From assembly GCA_006844705.1 (NCBI GenBank), contig SPJS01000064.1, positions 62,001-126,000 on the forward strand: 64,000 nucleotides of DNA, written 5' to 3'. This document shows, piece after piece, positions 1-9,540 of this stretch. This DNA comes from Methylococcaceae bacterium. Its GTDB lineage: Bacteria > Pseudomonadota > Gammaproteobacteria > Methylococcales > Methylomonadaceae. Numbering within the stretch: position 1 is the stretch's first letter; each line of letters begins with the position of its first letter. The position numbers were made by a program, and so were the translations under genes. Below the pieces are notes generated by a model. It saw only the letters and a program-made list of their open reading frames with translations. It was not told the DNA's origin and searched no databases.

Positions 1-699
1 AACCGCCTGCTACGCATTGTGTTTTTTGTGTTGGTGGTGTTTCTGGCGTCCACGCCATTTGCCAATGAAATCTATACCTATTTATCCGGGCCGTTACTCA
101 AGCACCTGCCGGAAAATAGCACCATGATTGCTATTGATGTGGCCTCACCGTTTTTTACCCCGTTTAAACTGGTCTTGGTGTGTTCCATTTTTGCGTCCAT
201 GCCGGTCATTTTGTATCAATTCTGGGGGTTTGTTGCGCCGGGTCTGTATCGTCATGAAAGGAAGCTGATTTTTCCTTTGTTGTTTGGCAGCACGCTACTG
301 TTTTTTACCGGCGTGGCATTTGCCTATTTTGTCGTTTTTCCGTTGGTTTTCGGCTTTTTGACGGCAGCTGCACCCGAAGGGGTGGCGGTGATGACCGATA
401 TTGCGCGCTATCTGGATTTTATTCTGACCTTGTTTTTTGCTTTCGGGATTGCGTTTGAAGTGCCTATTTTCACCATTCTATTGGTCTGGACCGGGCTTAC
501 CACGCGTCAAAGCCTGGCGAACAAACGGCCATATGTGATTGTCGGTGCATTTGTGGTCGGCATGTTCTTGACCCCGCCGGACGCTATTTCTCAAACATTG
601 TTGGCGGTGCCTATCTGGTTCTTGTTCGAAATCGGTTTGCTGTTTTCCCGTTTGTTTGTCAGAAAGCCGTCTCATCCGCAAATCAGTCCAACTGAATAG
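1..699 (+). CDS. tatC: Sec-independent protein translocase TatC (5' truncated)
   Basis: TatC is the multispanning inner-membrane receptor of the twin-arginine pathway, which exports folded proteins carrying RR signal peptides. The reading frame is open from base 1, so the N-terminus and first membrane helix lie outside the window. The visible 232 codons include the conserved segment after TM1 ([15 protein letters not shown]), where TatC families carry the QFWxFxxPGLxxxE motif, followed by four to five hydrophobic helices and the late motif [10 protein letters not shown]. The charged tail after the last helix is short. Its stop codon overlaps the GTG start of the pteridine reductase gene by one base (TAGTG), so the two are probably translationally coupled, although the functions are unrelated. 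Identity is secure. Confidence 0.95.
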   Translation, partial: NRLLRIVFFVLVVFLASTPFANEIYTYLSGPLLKHLPENSTMIAIDVASPFFTPFKLVLVCSIFASMPVILYQFWGFVAPGLYRHERKLIFPLLFGSTLLFFTGVAFAYFVVFPLVFGFLTAAAPEGVAVMTDIARYLDFILTLFFAFGIAFEVPIFTILLVWTGLTTRQSLANKRPYVIVGAFVVGMFLTPPDAISQTLLAVPIWFLFEIGLLFSRLFVRKPSHPQISPTE

Positions 700-1430
700 T
701 GGCGAAAAACATTCTGATTACCGGCGCGGCGCGGCGCCTCGGTGCCGAATGCGCGCGCTATCTGCACCAACGTGGGTATAATCTATGCATTCATTACCGC
801 ACTTCCGAGCATGCTGCGACTGAATTATGTGATCAGTTAAATCAGATTAGAGCCGGGTCTTGCATTGCTGTGCAAGGCGATTTGCTGGATATTCAGGCCA
901 TTCCTGCGCTTGTTGAAGAAGTGTTTCAGCAATGGTCAACGCTAGACGGGCTGGTGAATAATGCGTCAGCATTTTATGCGACCGAGGTGCAGTCCGTTAA
1001 TGAAACGCAATGGGATGAGTTGCTGGGCAGTAATTTGAAAGCCCCGTTTTTTCTGGTGCAACATTGTTTACCAAAGTTAACAGCATCGCACGGCTGTGTG
1101 GTGAATATTGTGGATATTCATGCTGAAAAAGGCTTGAAAGGCTATCCTGTTTACAGTATTGCCAAGGCCGGATTGGTGGCCATGACGCGCAGTCTGGCCA
1201 AAGAGCTGGCACCGCAAATCAGAGTGAACGCTGTGGCGCCTGGTGTGGTGCTGTGGCCAGAGCATGAGATGGATGAGGCGATGAAAGACGAGATTCTTCA
1301 GCGTGTTGCGTTGCAGCGCAGCGGATCACCGTCTGATATTGCCAAAGCCGTCGGATTCTTGATTGATGATTCGCCATATATCACTGGGCAGGTACTGACG
1401 GTAGATGGCGGGCGGACGTTGTTTTATTAA
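699..1430 (+). CDS. folM: Pteridine reductase, FolM/PTR1-type short-chain dehydrogenase
   Basis: This is a 243-residue short-chain dehydrogenase/reductase that probably reduces dihydropterins (dihydromonapterin or dihydrofolate) with NADPH. The N-terminal nucleotide motif TGAARRLG (residues 9-16) carries the paired arginines typical of pteridine reductases in place of the usual TGxxxGIG. The catalytic YxxxK is at Y152-K156, and the C-terminus VDGGRTLFY is typical of the family. The GTG start overlaps the tatC stop. The gene is convergent with folK, the two stop codons overlapping at 1427-1430, so pteridine reduction and folate synthesis genes lie together, which supports FolM over a generic SDR. 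A role in tetrahydromonapterin formation is inferred. Confidence 0.85.
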   Translation: MAKNILITGAARRLGAECARYLHQRGYNLCIHYRTSEHAATELCDQLNQIRAGSCIAVQGDLLDIQAIPALVEEVFQQWSTLDGLVNNASAFYATEVQSVNETQWDELLGSNLKAPFFLVQHCLPKLTASHGCVVNIVDIHAEKGLKGYPVYSIAKAGLVAMTRSLAKELAPQIRVNAVAPGVVLWPEHEMDEAMKDEILQRVALQRSGSPSDIAKAVGFLIDDSPYITGQVLTVDGGRTLFY

Positions 1431-1915
1431 ATCAGGCCATCGATGCGGGTCTGATGCGCTTTGGTTTTATCAAATTCATCCCATAATTGCTGAAAGCTGA
1501 TGCCGGAAACCGGGTGTAACTGATCTCCGGCAATTTCGGCGAGTGGTTCCAGCACAAAGGCATATTTTTCAATTTCATCACGCGGAATTTTCAATGTATC
1601 GCTGGCAATAATCTGATGGCCGTAAAGTACCAGGTCAAGATCCAGCGTGCGGGCGGAAAACTTCTGGCAGTTACGTGTGCGGCCATGAGCCAGTTCAATC
1701 TGGCGTAATCGGCTGGCAATGTCTTCTGCTGGCAGTTCGGATTCAAATCGAACAATCAGGTTGTAAAAGTTCTCGCCACTAAATCCGACGGCTTCCGTTT
1801 CATACAGACTGGAGCTTTCTATAGCGCCAAACAATATCTTCAACGCATCCAGACTGGCCGGGATGTTGGTTTCTTTGTCGATATTGCTGCCTATGCTGAT
1901 GTACCCAGTCGTCAT
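1427..1915 (-). CDS. folK: 2-amino-4-hydroxy-6-hydroxymethyldihydropteridine diphosphokinase
   Basis: HPPK transfers pyrophosphate from ATP to 6-hydroxymethyl-7,8-dihydropterin in folate synthesis. The 162-residue protein has the expected start (YISIGSNI), the NxL-type region (FYNLIVRFES) and the signature ARTLDLDLVLYG around residues 88-99, whose two aspartates bind magnesium. Its start codon overlaps the end of folB (1912), so folB and folK form a coupled two-gene unit transcribed leftwards. The length is normal and all landmark residues are present. Confidence 0.95.
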   Translation of the reverse strand: MTTGYISIGSNIDKETNIPASLDALKILFGAIESSSLYETEAVGFSGENFYNLIVRFESELPAEDIASRLRQIELAHGRTRNCQKFSARTLDLDLVLYGHQIIASDTLKIPRDEIEKYAFVLEPLAEIAGDQLHPVSGISFQQLWDEFDKTKAHQTRIDGLI

Positions 1916-2271
1916 TCCGGTTCTACACCTCGCTCAATGATAATGCCGACATCTTTGGCGCGGCTGATGGCGCCACGTTTATTTAAAACGATTCTGACCC
2001 AGGGAATGTTGAATTCCTGCAACAGAATTTCGGCAATTCGTTCGATTAATGTTTCGACCAGCAAAAATTCACTTTGTTCGACAAATTCCACGATGCGATT
2101 GGAGACGGTTTTATAATCAAGCGCGTAGTTGATATCATCGGTTTCGGCGGCTTTGCGGATATCACAGGCCATTTCGATATCCAGTACGATGGTTTGTCTG
2201 ATCTTACGTTCCCAGTCATAGATACCAATGACGGTATCGACTTCCAATCCACCTAAAAAAGTAATATCCAT
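1912..2271 (-). CDS. folB: Dihydroneopterin aldolase
   Basis: FolB converts 7,8-dihydroneopterin to 6-hydroxymethyldihydropterin, the substrate of FolK encoded immediately downstream. The 119-residue protein has the normal length and family landmarks: GIYDWERKIRQ near residue 17, the substrate-binding glutamate in LVETLIERIAE near residue 73, and the catalytic lysine region VLNKRGAISRAKDVG near residue 97. The ATG at 2271 gives a start (MDITFLGGLEVDTVIG) matching homologues. It is divergent from plsY across a 180-bp promoter region. Confidence 0.95.
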   Translation of the reverse strand: MDITFLGGLEVDTVIGIYDWERKIRQTIVLDIEMACDIRKAAETDDINYALDYKTVSNRIVEFVEQSEFLLVETLIERIAEILLQEFNIPWVRIVLNKRGAISRAKDVGIIIERGVEPE

Positions 2272-2342
2272 TTGTAATTCCGGTTATTATATGAGCTGTC
2301 TTATGTTGACTCTGTATCAAACATGGCTGACGCGTCTCTCTT

Positions 2343-2371
2343 TTGACTAGAGATTTCGCGGGCAATAATAA
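2343..2371 (+). promoter_or_regulatory. Putative sigma70 promoter for plsY
   Basis: TTGACT at 2343-2348 is followed after 17 bp by TAATAA at 2366-2371, about 80 bp before the plsY start. The -35 is good and the -10 is partial. This is pattern recognition only. Confidence 0.35.
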
Positions 2372-2451
2372 GAGCAGAGCATCATAACTGATTGTGAAAA
2401 TAAAATGCCACGAAGGGCGTACTAAGTTACAAGTTTTCTTGGGGGTTATCA

Positions 2452-3024
2452 ATGTTTGAATGGTTGCTTGTGCCTGCCGCTTATTTATTTGGTTCTGTGT
2501 CCAGTGCCGTTATTGTGTGTCAGTTAATGGGCTTGGAAGATCCCCGTAACCAGGGGTCAGGGAATCCCGGAGCAACGAATGTCATGCGCATCGGGGGCAA
2601 AAAAGCAGCTGCAATCACGTTATTGGGGGATGCATTAAAAGGTCTGATTCCAGTGCTGACCGCGAGGTTGATCGGGGTTGACAGTCTGGTATTATCCGCA
2701 GTGGTTTTTGCCGCATTTCTGGGCCATTTGTATCCGGTGTTTTTTGGCTTTAAAGGAGGCAAAGGCGTAGCCACCTCGTTTGGAGTGACCTTGGGCGTGG
2801 CCTGGATCTTGGGGTTGATGGTGTCCGGCACCTGGTTGTTGGTTTATAAAATGAAGGGGATTTCTTCCTTATCTGCCCTGATTGCTGCCGTATTGACCCC
2901 GGTTTATGTCTGGTTTATTGTCGGTGATATTAACGTGGTCATCACCTTTGTATTGTTGTCTGCCATACTGCTGTGGCGACATCGCAGTAATATCCAGCGT
3001 TTGTTGGAGGGTGAAGAAACCTGA
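2452..3024 (+). CDS. plsY: Glycerol-3-phosphate acyltransferase PlsY
   Basis: PlsY is the inner-membrane enzyme that acylates glycerol-3-phosphate using acyl-phosphate, the first step of phospholipid synthesis. The 190-residue protein has five hydrophobic segments and the diagnostic cytoplasmic motifs GSGNPGATNVMR (residues 35-46) and FKGGKGVATSFG (100-111), plus the WRHRSNIQRLLEGEE ending. The ATG at 2452 follows a GGGGGTT-containing leader. The gene stands alone, divergent from folB and convergent with the redox operon on its right. Confidence 0.95.
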   Translation: MFEWLLVPAAYLFGSVSSAVIVCQLMGLEDPRNQGSGNPGATNVMRIGGKKAAAITLLGDALKGLIPVLTARLIGVDSLVLSAVVFAAFLGHLYPVFFGFKGGKGVATSFGVTLGVAWILGLMVSGTWLLVYKMKGISSLSALIAAVLTPVYVWFIVGDINVVITFVLLSAILLWRHRSNIQRLLEGEET

Positions 3025-3094
3025 TACCAAGGCCTTTGGGCTAATTATACAAGGAGTCTGCATGTAATACCGCTACCAGTGGCAACTGTAATGG

Positions 3095-4084
3095 TCAACT
3101 AAAACTTTCCAGCACTTTAATATAATTGACCCGCTCGAATGCGCCGGGATTGACGGCATTTTGCCGGCTCATCACGCCTTTGACCTCTTCCAGGGATTGA
3201 TAATTGCGTGCCGACAGCCATTGCTCCAGGTCGTCGAGCAGCACCTGTAGATACTGCGGCCCGTGTTTCAACAGCACCGAGGCAACCGTGACAATATCGG
3301 CGCCGGCCAGCAGGTATTTGACGATTTCATCGGCCGACTGCACACCGCGGCTGGCGGCCAGCGAGGCCTTGATGCGGCCATAAAGAATGGCGATCCACAG
3401 CAGCGGCAGGCGAATTTCTTCGGCCGTGCTGAGACTGGCGTGCGAGTCCACCTGCAGCAGGTTGAGATCGATATCCGGCTGATAAAATCGATTGAACAGT
3501 ACAAGTCCGTCGGCGCCAGCTTCGGACAGGCGTTTGGCCATATTGCCGATGGCACTGAAAAAGGGGCTCAGTTTGATCGCCACAGGAATTGACACCGTGG
3601 CTTTGACGGCGCACAAAATATCGAAGTAGCGCTGTTCCACCTGATCCGGTAACAGTTCGAGATCGGTCGGGATAAAGTAGATATTCAGCTCCAGCGCATG
3701 GGCGCCGGCATCCTGAATCTGTTCCGCGTAGTCGATCCAGCCTTCGTTGGTGACGCCGTTGAGGCTGCCTATAATGGGTATGTCAGTCGCCTCGACCGCT
3801 TTTCTGATCAGGTTGAGATACTGCTCCGGGCCTTTAGGCGTGCGGTCGACCGGGGGAAAATAATTGAGCGACTCGGCAAAGCTGTCGGTTCCTGAATCGA
3901 GCAGTTCCTCGAATGATTCGTTTTCGCGGCGGATATGCTCCTCGAACAACGAAAACATCACGATCGCCGCAGCGCCCGAATCTTCCAAAAGCTTGATGCC
4001 GTCCAGGGTTTCCGACAGCGGCGATGAAGACGCGATGATCGGGTTCTTTAACGCCAGCCCCATGTAACGGGTTGATAGATCCAT
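3095..4084 (-). CDS. Dihydroorotate dehydrogenase-like protein (PFOR-associated)
   Basis: This 329-residue TIM-barrel flavoprotein resembles class 1 dihydroorotate dehydrogenases: the start MDLSTRYMGLALKNPIIASS, the substrate-side segment IPIIGSLNGVTNEGW, and the FMN-phosphate region GADIVTVASVLL. It belongs to the subgroup found beside pyruvate:ferredoxin oxidoreductase genes rather than in pyrimidine operons, so pyrimidine synthesis is unlikely to be its main job. The frame is open further upstream, but the ATG at 4084 is preceded by an AGAGG ribosome site and gives the family N-terminus. It starts 11 bp after nifJ ends, as the last gene of a three-gene operon. A redox role linked to NifJ is inferred; the substrate is unknown. 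Confidence 0.8.
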   Translation of the reverse strand: MDLSTRYMGLALKNPIIASSSPLSETLDGIKLLEDSGAAAIVMFSLFEEHIRRENESFEELLDSGTDSFAESLNYFPPVDRTPKGPEQYLNLIRKAVEATDIPIIGSLNGVTNEGWIDYAEQIQDAGAHALELNIYFIPTDLELLPDQVEQRYFDILCAVKATVSIPVAIKLSPFFSAIGNMAKRLSEAGADGLVLFNRFYQPDIDLNLLQVDSHASLSTAEEIRLPLLWIAILYGRIKASLAASRGVQSADEIVKYLLAGADIVTVASVLLKHGPQYLQVLLDDLEQWLSARNYQSLEEVKGVMSRQNAVNPGAFERVNYIKVLESFS

Positions 4085-4095
4085 GTTGTAATCCT

Positions 4096-7000
4096 CTAGT
4101 CTGTGGCTGTTATGCCCGCGGCGTCGGGGTGAAACTGACTGCCGGACCGGGTGGCCATTTGTTCGTAAATATCCCATTTCTGATTCACCAACTGCTGCGC
4201 CAAGGTCATCATGTGATCGGCCTCTTCGGGGTTGGTGCGTTGCAACATTTTATAGCGCAGCTCATTGTAGGCGTAGTCTTTAAAGGCGATACGCGGACGC
4301 GGTGAATCCAGCACAAACGGATTTTTATCGGACTGGCGCAGGGTCGGGTTATAGCGAATCAATGGCCAATAGCCGCTGGCTGTCGCCAGTTCCTGTTGTT
4401 GCAGACCGTTTTGCATGGTAATCCCGTGCGCAATGCAATGGCTGTAGGCCAGAATCAGTGACGGTCCCGGATAGGCTTCGGCTTCGCGCATGGCCAGCAG
4501 GGTCTGCTGGGAATTGGCGCCCATCGCCACGCGCGCCACATACACATTGCCGTAGGAAATCGCCTGCAGGGCAATGTCCTTTTTGGCGACCGATTTGCCG
4601 CCGGCAGCGAATTTGGCGACCGCGCCGAGCGGCGTCGATTTGGACATTTGCCCGCCGGTATTGGAATACACCTCGGTATCCATGACCAGCACATTCACAT
4701 CGCGGCCACTGGCGAGAATATGATCGAGTCCGCCGGATCCGATATCGTAGGCCCAGCCGTCGCCGCCCATAATCCAGATACTGCGCCGCACTAGATGGTC
4801 GATCAGGGACAACAGATCGCGGGCCGGTTCGGTGTCTTTCTGCAGCAACAGCGCTTTTAGTTCGGCCACCCGTTCCCGTTGGCGGCGAATCTGTAATTCG
4901 GTCAGTTGCGGGGCAGTGAGCAGTTCGTCGATAAAACCCGCGCCCAGCTCGGCCTTGAATTCGAGTACCAGTTGTTGCGCCAGAGCGTGGTGCTTGTCGG
5001 CGGTGAGACGGAAACCCAGACCGAATTCGGCATTGTCCTCGAACAGTGAATTGGACCAGGCCGGCCCGCGCCCGTCCTGATTTTTGGTCCACGGCGTGGT
5101 CGGCAGATTGCCGCCGTAAATCGACGAACAGCCGGTGGCATTGGCGACGATCAGGCGGTCGCCAAATAATTGCGAGACCAGTTTGACATAAGGGGTTTCG
5201 CCGCAACCGGCACAGGCGCCGGAAAATTCGAACAGCGGTTCCAGAAACTGAGTGCCGCGCACCGACGAAAAATCCACCCGGGCGCGGTCGTTGACCGGCA
5301 GCGATTCGAAAAAGTCGATATTGGTTTGTTCCTGCGCCATCAATGGCTCCTTGGGTTTCATGTTGATGGCCTTGACGCCGCTTTCTTTCAGGCTCAACGC
5401 CGGACAGACGTTAACGCACAGATTACAGCCGGTGCAGTCTTCCAGATAAATTTGCAGGGTATAACGGGTTTCCGGAAAGCCGCGCGCGCTGATCTGGGCC
5501 GATTTGAAACCGGCCGGGGCCGCATCCAGATGACTTTGATGATAAAACTTGGCGCGAATCACCGAATGCGGACACACAAAGCTGCAATTGCCGCACTGAA
5601 TACACAGCTCCGGCTGCCATTCCGGAACAAACTGGGACACATTGCGTTTTTCCCAAGCCGCGGTTCCGGACGGATAGGTCCCATCCATCGGCATTTGACT
5701 GACAGACAGGCTATCGCCGAGGCCGGCCATCATTTTCGCCGTCACTTCGCGGACAAAATCAGGCGCTTCGGCAGGGACGATTGCCGGCATTTCCAGCGTG
5801 CCATCCGCCTGTTGCGGCACTGTGACCTGATACAGATGCGCCAAGGTCTGGTTCACTGCGGCGTAGTTTTTCTGCACGATGTCCTCGCCCTTGCGGCTAT
5901 AGGTTTTTTTGATCGCCGCCTTGATGTTGGCGATGGCCTGGTCTTTGGGCAATACGCCCGAGAGGGCAAAAAAACAGGTTTGCAGAATCGTATTCACACG
6001 GCTGCCCATGCCGGTGTCGCGGGCGACCGTCGAGGCGTCTATGACGTGGAATGACAGCCGTTTGGCGATGATTTGTTCCTGCACGGTGCGCGGCAGGTAG
6101 TCCCAGACCTCGTTCGGCCCGTAAGGACTGTTGAGCAGGAAAACCGAGCCCGGCGCGGCCTGTGCCAGAATGTCGGTCTTGAACAGAAAGTTAAACTGGT
6201 GACAACCGATGAACTGGGCGGTCTGTATCAGGAACGGCGCATGGATCGGTTCAGGGCCAAAACGCAAATGCGAAACGGTTTGCGAACCCGATTTTTTCGA
6301 GTCGTAGACGAAATAACCCTGGGCATAAAAATCCGGCATGTCACCGATTATTTTGATGGTATTCTTGTTCGCGCCGACCGTTCCGTCCGCGCCCAGGCCA
6401 TAGAACAGCGCCGAAATGACATTTTCGGGTTCAATATTGAAGGACGGATCAAAGTCGAGACTGGTGTGCGATACATCATCATTGATGCCGATCGTGAAAC
6501 GGTTTTTCGGTTGTACTTTAGCCAGTTCGTCGAACACGCCCTTGACCATGGCCGGGGTGAATTCCTTGGATGACAGGCCATAACGTCCGCCTATGGTTTT
6601 AGGCATGGCGGCCAGCTTGCCGGCGCTGAACCCTTCCGACAAAGTCATCACCACATCGTGCAGCAACGGTTCGCCGGTAGCGCCCGGTGATTTACAGCGA
6701 TCCAGCACGGCGACAGTACGCACACTGGCGGGCAAGGCCTGCAGAAAAGCATCCTGCTCGAAAGGCAGAAACAAACGCACATGCACAACCCCGACTTTCC
6801 CGCCCTGCTGCACCAGCGCCGAAACCGTCTGTTTCACGGTTTCGGCCGCCGAACCCATGATCACCATGACACGTTCGGCGTCCTGCACGCCGGAATATTC
6901 AAACAAGTGGTATTGACGTCCTGCAATTTCAGCGAAGCGATCCATGGTTTTCTGGACGATGGCCGGTGTTTGCGCATAAAAAGGATTGACCGTTTCCCGG

Positions 7001-7686
7001 GCCTGAAAATACACGTCGGGATTTTGCGCCGTGCCGCGTATGAACGGCCGGTCCGGATTCAGGGCGCGGGCGCGGTGGGCGTGGACTTTATCGGCATCGA
7101 TCATGGCCCGGATTTGCGGGTCCGAAAGCAGTCGGATTTTGTTGACTTCGTGCGAGGTGCGGAAGCCATCGAAAAAATGCAGAAACGGCACCCGCGCTTC
7201 CAGTGAGGCCGCCTGGGCAATCAGGGCCATATCATGGGCTTCCTGGACCGAACTGGAACCGAGCAAGGCAAAACCGGTTTCGCGCACGGCCATGACGTCG
7301 GAATGGTCACCGAAAATCGACAACCCCTGGGCGGCCAGCGATCGCGCGGCCACATGGAATACTGCCGAGGTCAGTTCACCGGCAATCTTGTACATATTCG
7401 GGATCATCAGCAGCAATCCCTGCGATGCCGTAAAGGTAGTGGTCAGCGCACCGCTCTGCAAGGCGCCGTGCACCGCGCCGGCGGCCCCGCCCTCGCTCTG
7501 CATTTCGGCGATCAGGGGCACATTGCCCCAGATATTGGTTTTGCCTTCGGTGGCCCATTGATCGGCCCATTCGGCCATTGTCGATGAAGGGGTAATCGGA
7601 TAAATGGCGCACACTTCATTAATCCGGTAAGCCACATACGCGACGGCTTCGTTACCATCCAGGGTGGCGATAGTTTGATCGGTCAT
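4096..7686 (-). CDS. nifJ: Pyruvate:ferredoxin (flavodoxin) oxidoreductase
   Basis: This 1196-residue single-chain enzyme interconverts pyruvate plus CoA with acetyl-CoA, CO2 and reduced ferredoxin or flavodoxin. The N-terminal domain carries CAIYPITPSSTMAEWAD (residues 26-42). A two-cluster ferredoxin domain has C695, C698, C701, C705 and C751, C754, C757, C761. The third cluster and thiamine diphosphate domain show CAGCGETPY (C825, C828), C853 and GDGWAYDIGSGGLDH (975-989) with YSNTGGQMSKSTPLGA. All cofactor residues seem intact. It starts 3 bp downstream of the GltD-like gene and is clearly more GC-rich (near 60%) than the flanking housekeeping genes. The direction of the reaction cannot be read from sequence. 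Confidence 0.96.
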   Translation of the reverse strand: MTDQTIATLDGNEAVAYVAYRINEVCAIYPITPSSTMAEWADQWATEGKTNIWGNVPLIAEMQSEGGAAGAVHGALQSGALTTTFTASQGLLLMIPNMYKIAGELTSAVFHVAARSLAAQGLSIFGDHSDVMAVRETGFALLGSSSVQEAHDMALIAQAASLEARVPFLHFFDGFRTSHEVNKIRLLSDPQIRAMIDADKVHAHRARALNPDRPFIRGTAQNPDVYFQARETVNPFYAQTPAIVQKTMDRFAEIAGRQYHLFEYSGVQDAERVMVIMGSAAETVKQTVSALVQQGGKVGVVHVRLFLPFEQDAFLQALPASVRTVAVLDRCKSPGATGEPLLHDVVMTLSEGFSAGKLAAMPKTIGGRYGLSSKEFTPAMVKGVFDELAKVQPKNRFTIGINDDVSHTSLDFDPSFNIEPENVISALFYGLGADGTVGANKNTIKIIGDMPDFYAQGYFVYDSKKSGSQTVSHLRFGPEPIHAPFLIQTAQFIGCHQFNFLFKTDILAQAAPGSVFLLNSPYGPNEVWDYLPRTVQEQIIAKRLSFHVIDASTVARDTGMGSRVNTILQTCFFALSGVLPKDQAIANIKAAIKKTYSRKGEDIVQKNYAAVNQTLAHLYQVTVPQQADGTLEMPAIVPAEAPDFVREVTAKMMAGLGDSLSVSQMPMDGTYPSGTAAWEKRNVSQFVPEWQPELCIQCGNCSFVCPHSVIRAKFYHQSHLDAAPAGFKSAQISARGFPETRYTLQIYLEDCTGCNLCVNVCPALSLKESGVKAINMKPKEPLMAQEQTNIDFFESLPVNDRARVDFSSVRGTQFLEPLFEFSGACAGCGETPYVKLVSQLFGDRLIVANATGCSSIYGGNLPTTPWTKNQDGRGPAWSNSLFEDNAEFGLGFRLTADKHHALAQQLVLEFKAELGAGFIDELLTAPQLTELQIRRQRERVAELKALLLQKDTEPARDLLSLIDHLVRRSIWIMGGDGWAYDIGSGGLDHILASGRDVNVLVMDTEVYSNTGGQMSKSTPLGAVAKFAAGGKSVAKKDIALQAISYGNVYVARVAMGANSQQTLLAMREAEAYPGPSLILAYSHCIAHGITMQNGLQQQELATASGYWPLIRYNPTLRQSDKNPFVLDSPRPRIAFKDYAYNELRYKMLQRTNPEEADHMMTLAQQLVNQKWDIYEQMATRSGSQFHPDAAGITATD

Positions 7687-7689
7687 GGC

Positions 7690-9327
7690 TCAGGCTTCCT
7701 CTTCCGGGATCATTTCAATGGCGTGACAGGGGCATTGTTCGAAACACACGGCGCAGCCGGTACACAAATCGTAATCGTAGCGATAGCGCTTGCCCGGTCC
7801 CAGTTTAATGATGGCATTTTCCGGGCAGGCGCCGTAGCAGCCGTCGCATTCAAAACAGTTTCCACAGGAGAAGCAGCGTTGCGCCTCGAAGGTCGCATCG
7901 ACCGCACTTAAACCGGCGACAATTTCATCGAAAGTTTCGCTGCGCTGCTTTACCGGCAGCTGGTTCTGGGCTTTCTGCTCGGCGTCGGTGTTGTACCAGA
8001 TATGCAGCTGATCGTAATTGACCAGAGGGTGTTTTTTCGCCGGGCCATAGCGTTCGCCGCGCAGCCAGGCATCGATATGGCGTGCCGCTTTTTTGCCGTG
8101 GCCGACCGCGACCGTGACGGTGCGCTCGCTGGGCACCATGTCGCCGCCGGCGAAAACGCCCGTGGCGCCGGTCTGCATACCGCTGTCGACGATGACCGTG
8201 CCGTCGCTCTTGAATTCAATGCCCGGAACCTCGCCGAGAAAACCGGTATCGGTATCCTGTCCGATGGCCAGAATCAGCGCATCGGCTTCCAGCGTTTCAT
8301 AGCGGCCGGTCGGTTTGGCGCGGCCGTTCTCATCGATTTCCATGATTTCGACCTTGAACGTGGTGCCATCGACCTCCTTGATGGATCTCAGCCAGGTGAT
8401 CTTGACTCCTTCCTCGATGGCCTCATCAGCCTCGAAGGCATGCGCCGGCATGTGTTCGCGGTCGCGCCGGTAAATGATGAGCGCTTCTTCAGCGCCCAGT
8501 CGTTTCGCTGTGCGCGCTGCGTCCATGGCCGTGTTGCCGCCGCCGTATATCGCCACCCGGCGGCCCAGTTGCGGTATCTCACCGGATGCGGCCTGGCGTA
8601 AAAAGGTGACGGCATCGAGCATTTTCGGCGCGTCCCGGGCCGGAATATCGATACGTTTGCTCAGATGCGCACCCACGGCGACGAACACCGCATCGAAGCG
8701 CCCCTCCTGTTTATCGGCGAGTAAATTGTCTACCTTGCGATTCAGGACGATGTCGACGCCCAGCGCTTTAATGCGGTTGATTTCCCGGTCCAGTTCCTGA
8801 CGCGGCAAGCGGTAGGCGGGGATACCGAACCGCATCATACCACCGGCGATCGGCCCTGCTTCGTAGATGACCACTTGATGGCCGAGCCGGGCCAGATGAT
8901 AGGCCGCCGACAAGCCGCTGGGACCGGCTCCGACGATTAATACGCGCTTGCCGCTAGGCGGCAGGTCTGGTTCGACCTGCCAGCCTTCCGTCAAAGCCAG
9001 GTCGCCGAGAAAGCGTTCGACGGCGTGGATGCTGACCTCGCCATCCAGTGGCTCACGGTTACACTGTGACTCGCAGGGGTGGTAACACACGCGGCCATGC
9101 ACGGCAGGCAGCGGGTTATCGCGCATCAAAGTCTGCCAGGCCTGCTGGTATTTGCCGGCCTGCACCAGCGCCAGCCAGGCCTGAATATTCTCTCCGGCCG
9201 GACAGGCATTATTGCAGGGAGGAAGAAAATCTTCGTAGACAGGACGCTGACTACGCACCGGCCCCGTTCCCTGACCGTGCCGGGACAGATCCGCCGGGCG
9301 GGTAATATCAGCGGTTTTTTTGCTCAT
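7690..9327 (-). CDS. GltD-like NAD(P)-dependent FAD oxidoreductase with C-terminal 2x[4Fe-4S]
   Basis: This 545-residue flavoprotein is related to the small subunit of glutamate synthase. The N-terminal iron-sulfur motif uses C38, C42, C81, C85 and C89. An FAD site GAGPSG lies at 133-138 followed by GIPAYRLPRQELD, a second nucleotide site is AIYGGGNTAMDAART, and GVFAGGDM is near the end of the reductase fold. A C-terminal extension, residues about 485-535, carries two ferredoxin-type clusters (CFSCGNCFECDGC and CTGCAVCFEQCP). The ATG at 9327 has an AAAGGA ribosome site; a longer frame upstream lacks one. It heads the operon with nifJ and the dihydroorotate-dehydrogenase-like gene. No large glutamate synthase subunit is present, so electron transfer between NAD(P)H and ferredoxin for NifJ is the likely role (inference). 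Confidence 0.85.
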   Translation of the reverse strand: MSKKTADITRPADLSRHGQGTGPVRSQRPVYEDFLPPCNNACPAGENIQAWLALVQAGKYQQAWQTLMRDNPLPAVHGRVCYHPCESQCNREPLDGEVSIHAVERFLGDLALTEGWQVEPDLPPSGKRVLIVGAGPSGLSAAYHLARLGHQVVIYEAGPIAGGMMRFGIPAYRLPRQELDREINRIKALGVDIVLNRKVDNLLADKQEGRFDAVFVAVGAHLSKRIDIPARDAPKMLDAVTFLRQAASGEIPQLGRRVAIYGGGNTAMDAARTAKRLGAEEALIIYRRDREHMPAHAFEADEAIEEGVKITWLRSIKEVDGTTFKVEIMEIDENGRAKPTGRYETLEADALILAIGQDTDTGFLGEVPGIEFKSDGTVIVDSGMQTGATGVFAGGDMVPSERTVTVAVGHGKKAARHIDAWLRGERYGPAKKHPLVNYDQLHIWYNTDAEQKAQNQLPVKQRSETFDEIVAGLSAVDATFEAQRCFSCGNCFECDGCYGACPENAIIKLGPGKRYRYDYDLCTGCAVCFEQCPCHAIEMIPEEEA

Positions 9328-9540
9328 CGTGTTTCCTTTAGAGGTGGGCTGAAGGCCTTGTATGAATAGGTTCAGGTCTTGAATCAATAACGAAGCTCAG
9401 GAGACTATACAAAACAGTTTCTCAAGGTGTAAAGCTATTAATAATTAGGGTCAGGTTAGAATGGCACTTACTTAAGCTTTTTCGGGTGACCAAACGAAAA
9501 TAGGACCGCGAAAATAGAACAATAAACATGGTCTGTCCCC

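Noticed and set aside
4085..4177. Longer N-terminus for the DHOD-like protein overlapping nifJ
   Set aside because: It would overlap the end of nifJ, lacks a ribosome site and does not resemble the family, whereas ATG 4084 has AGAGG upstream.
5170..6054. A 294-codon open frame opposite nifJ, and several other long frames antisense to the GC-rich operon
   Set aside because: They lie wholly inside well-supported genes, have basic low-complexity translations and no ribosome sites; long antisense frames are expected in GC-rich coding DNA.
9450..9480. Remnant of an IS or REP-associated element (GGGTCAGG and AATGGCACTTACTTAAG words)
   Set aside because: It resembles mobile-element borders from memory, but there are no paired ends, transposase fragment or target duplication.
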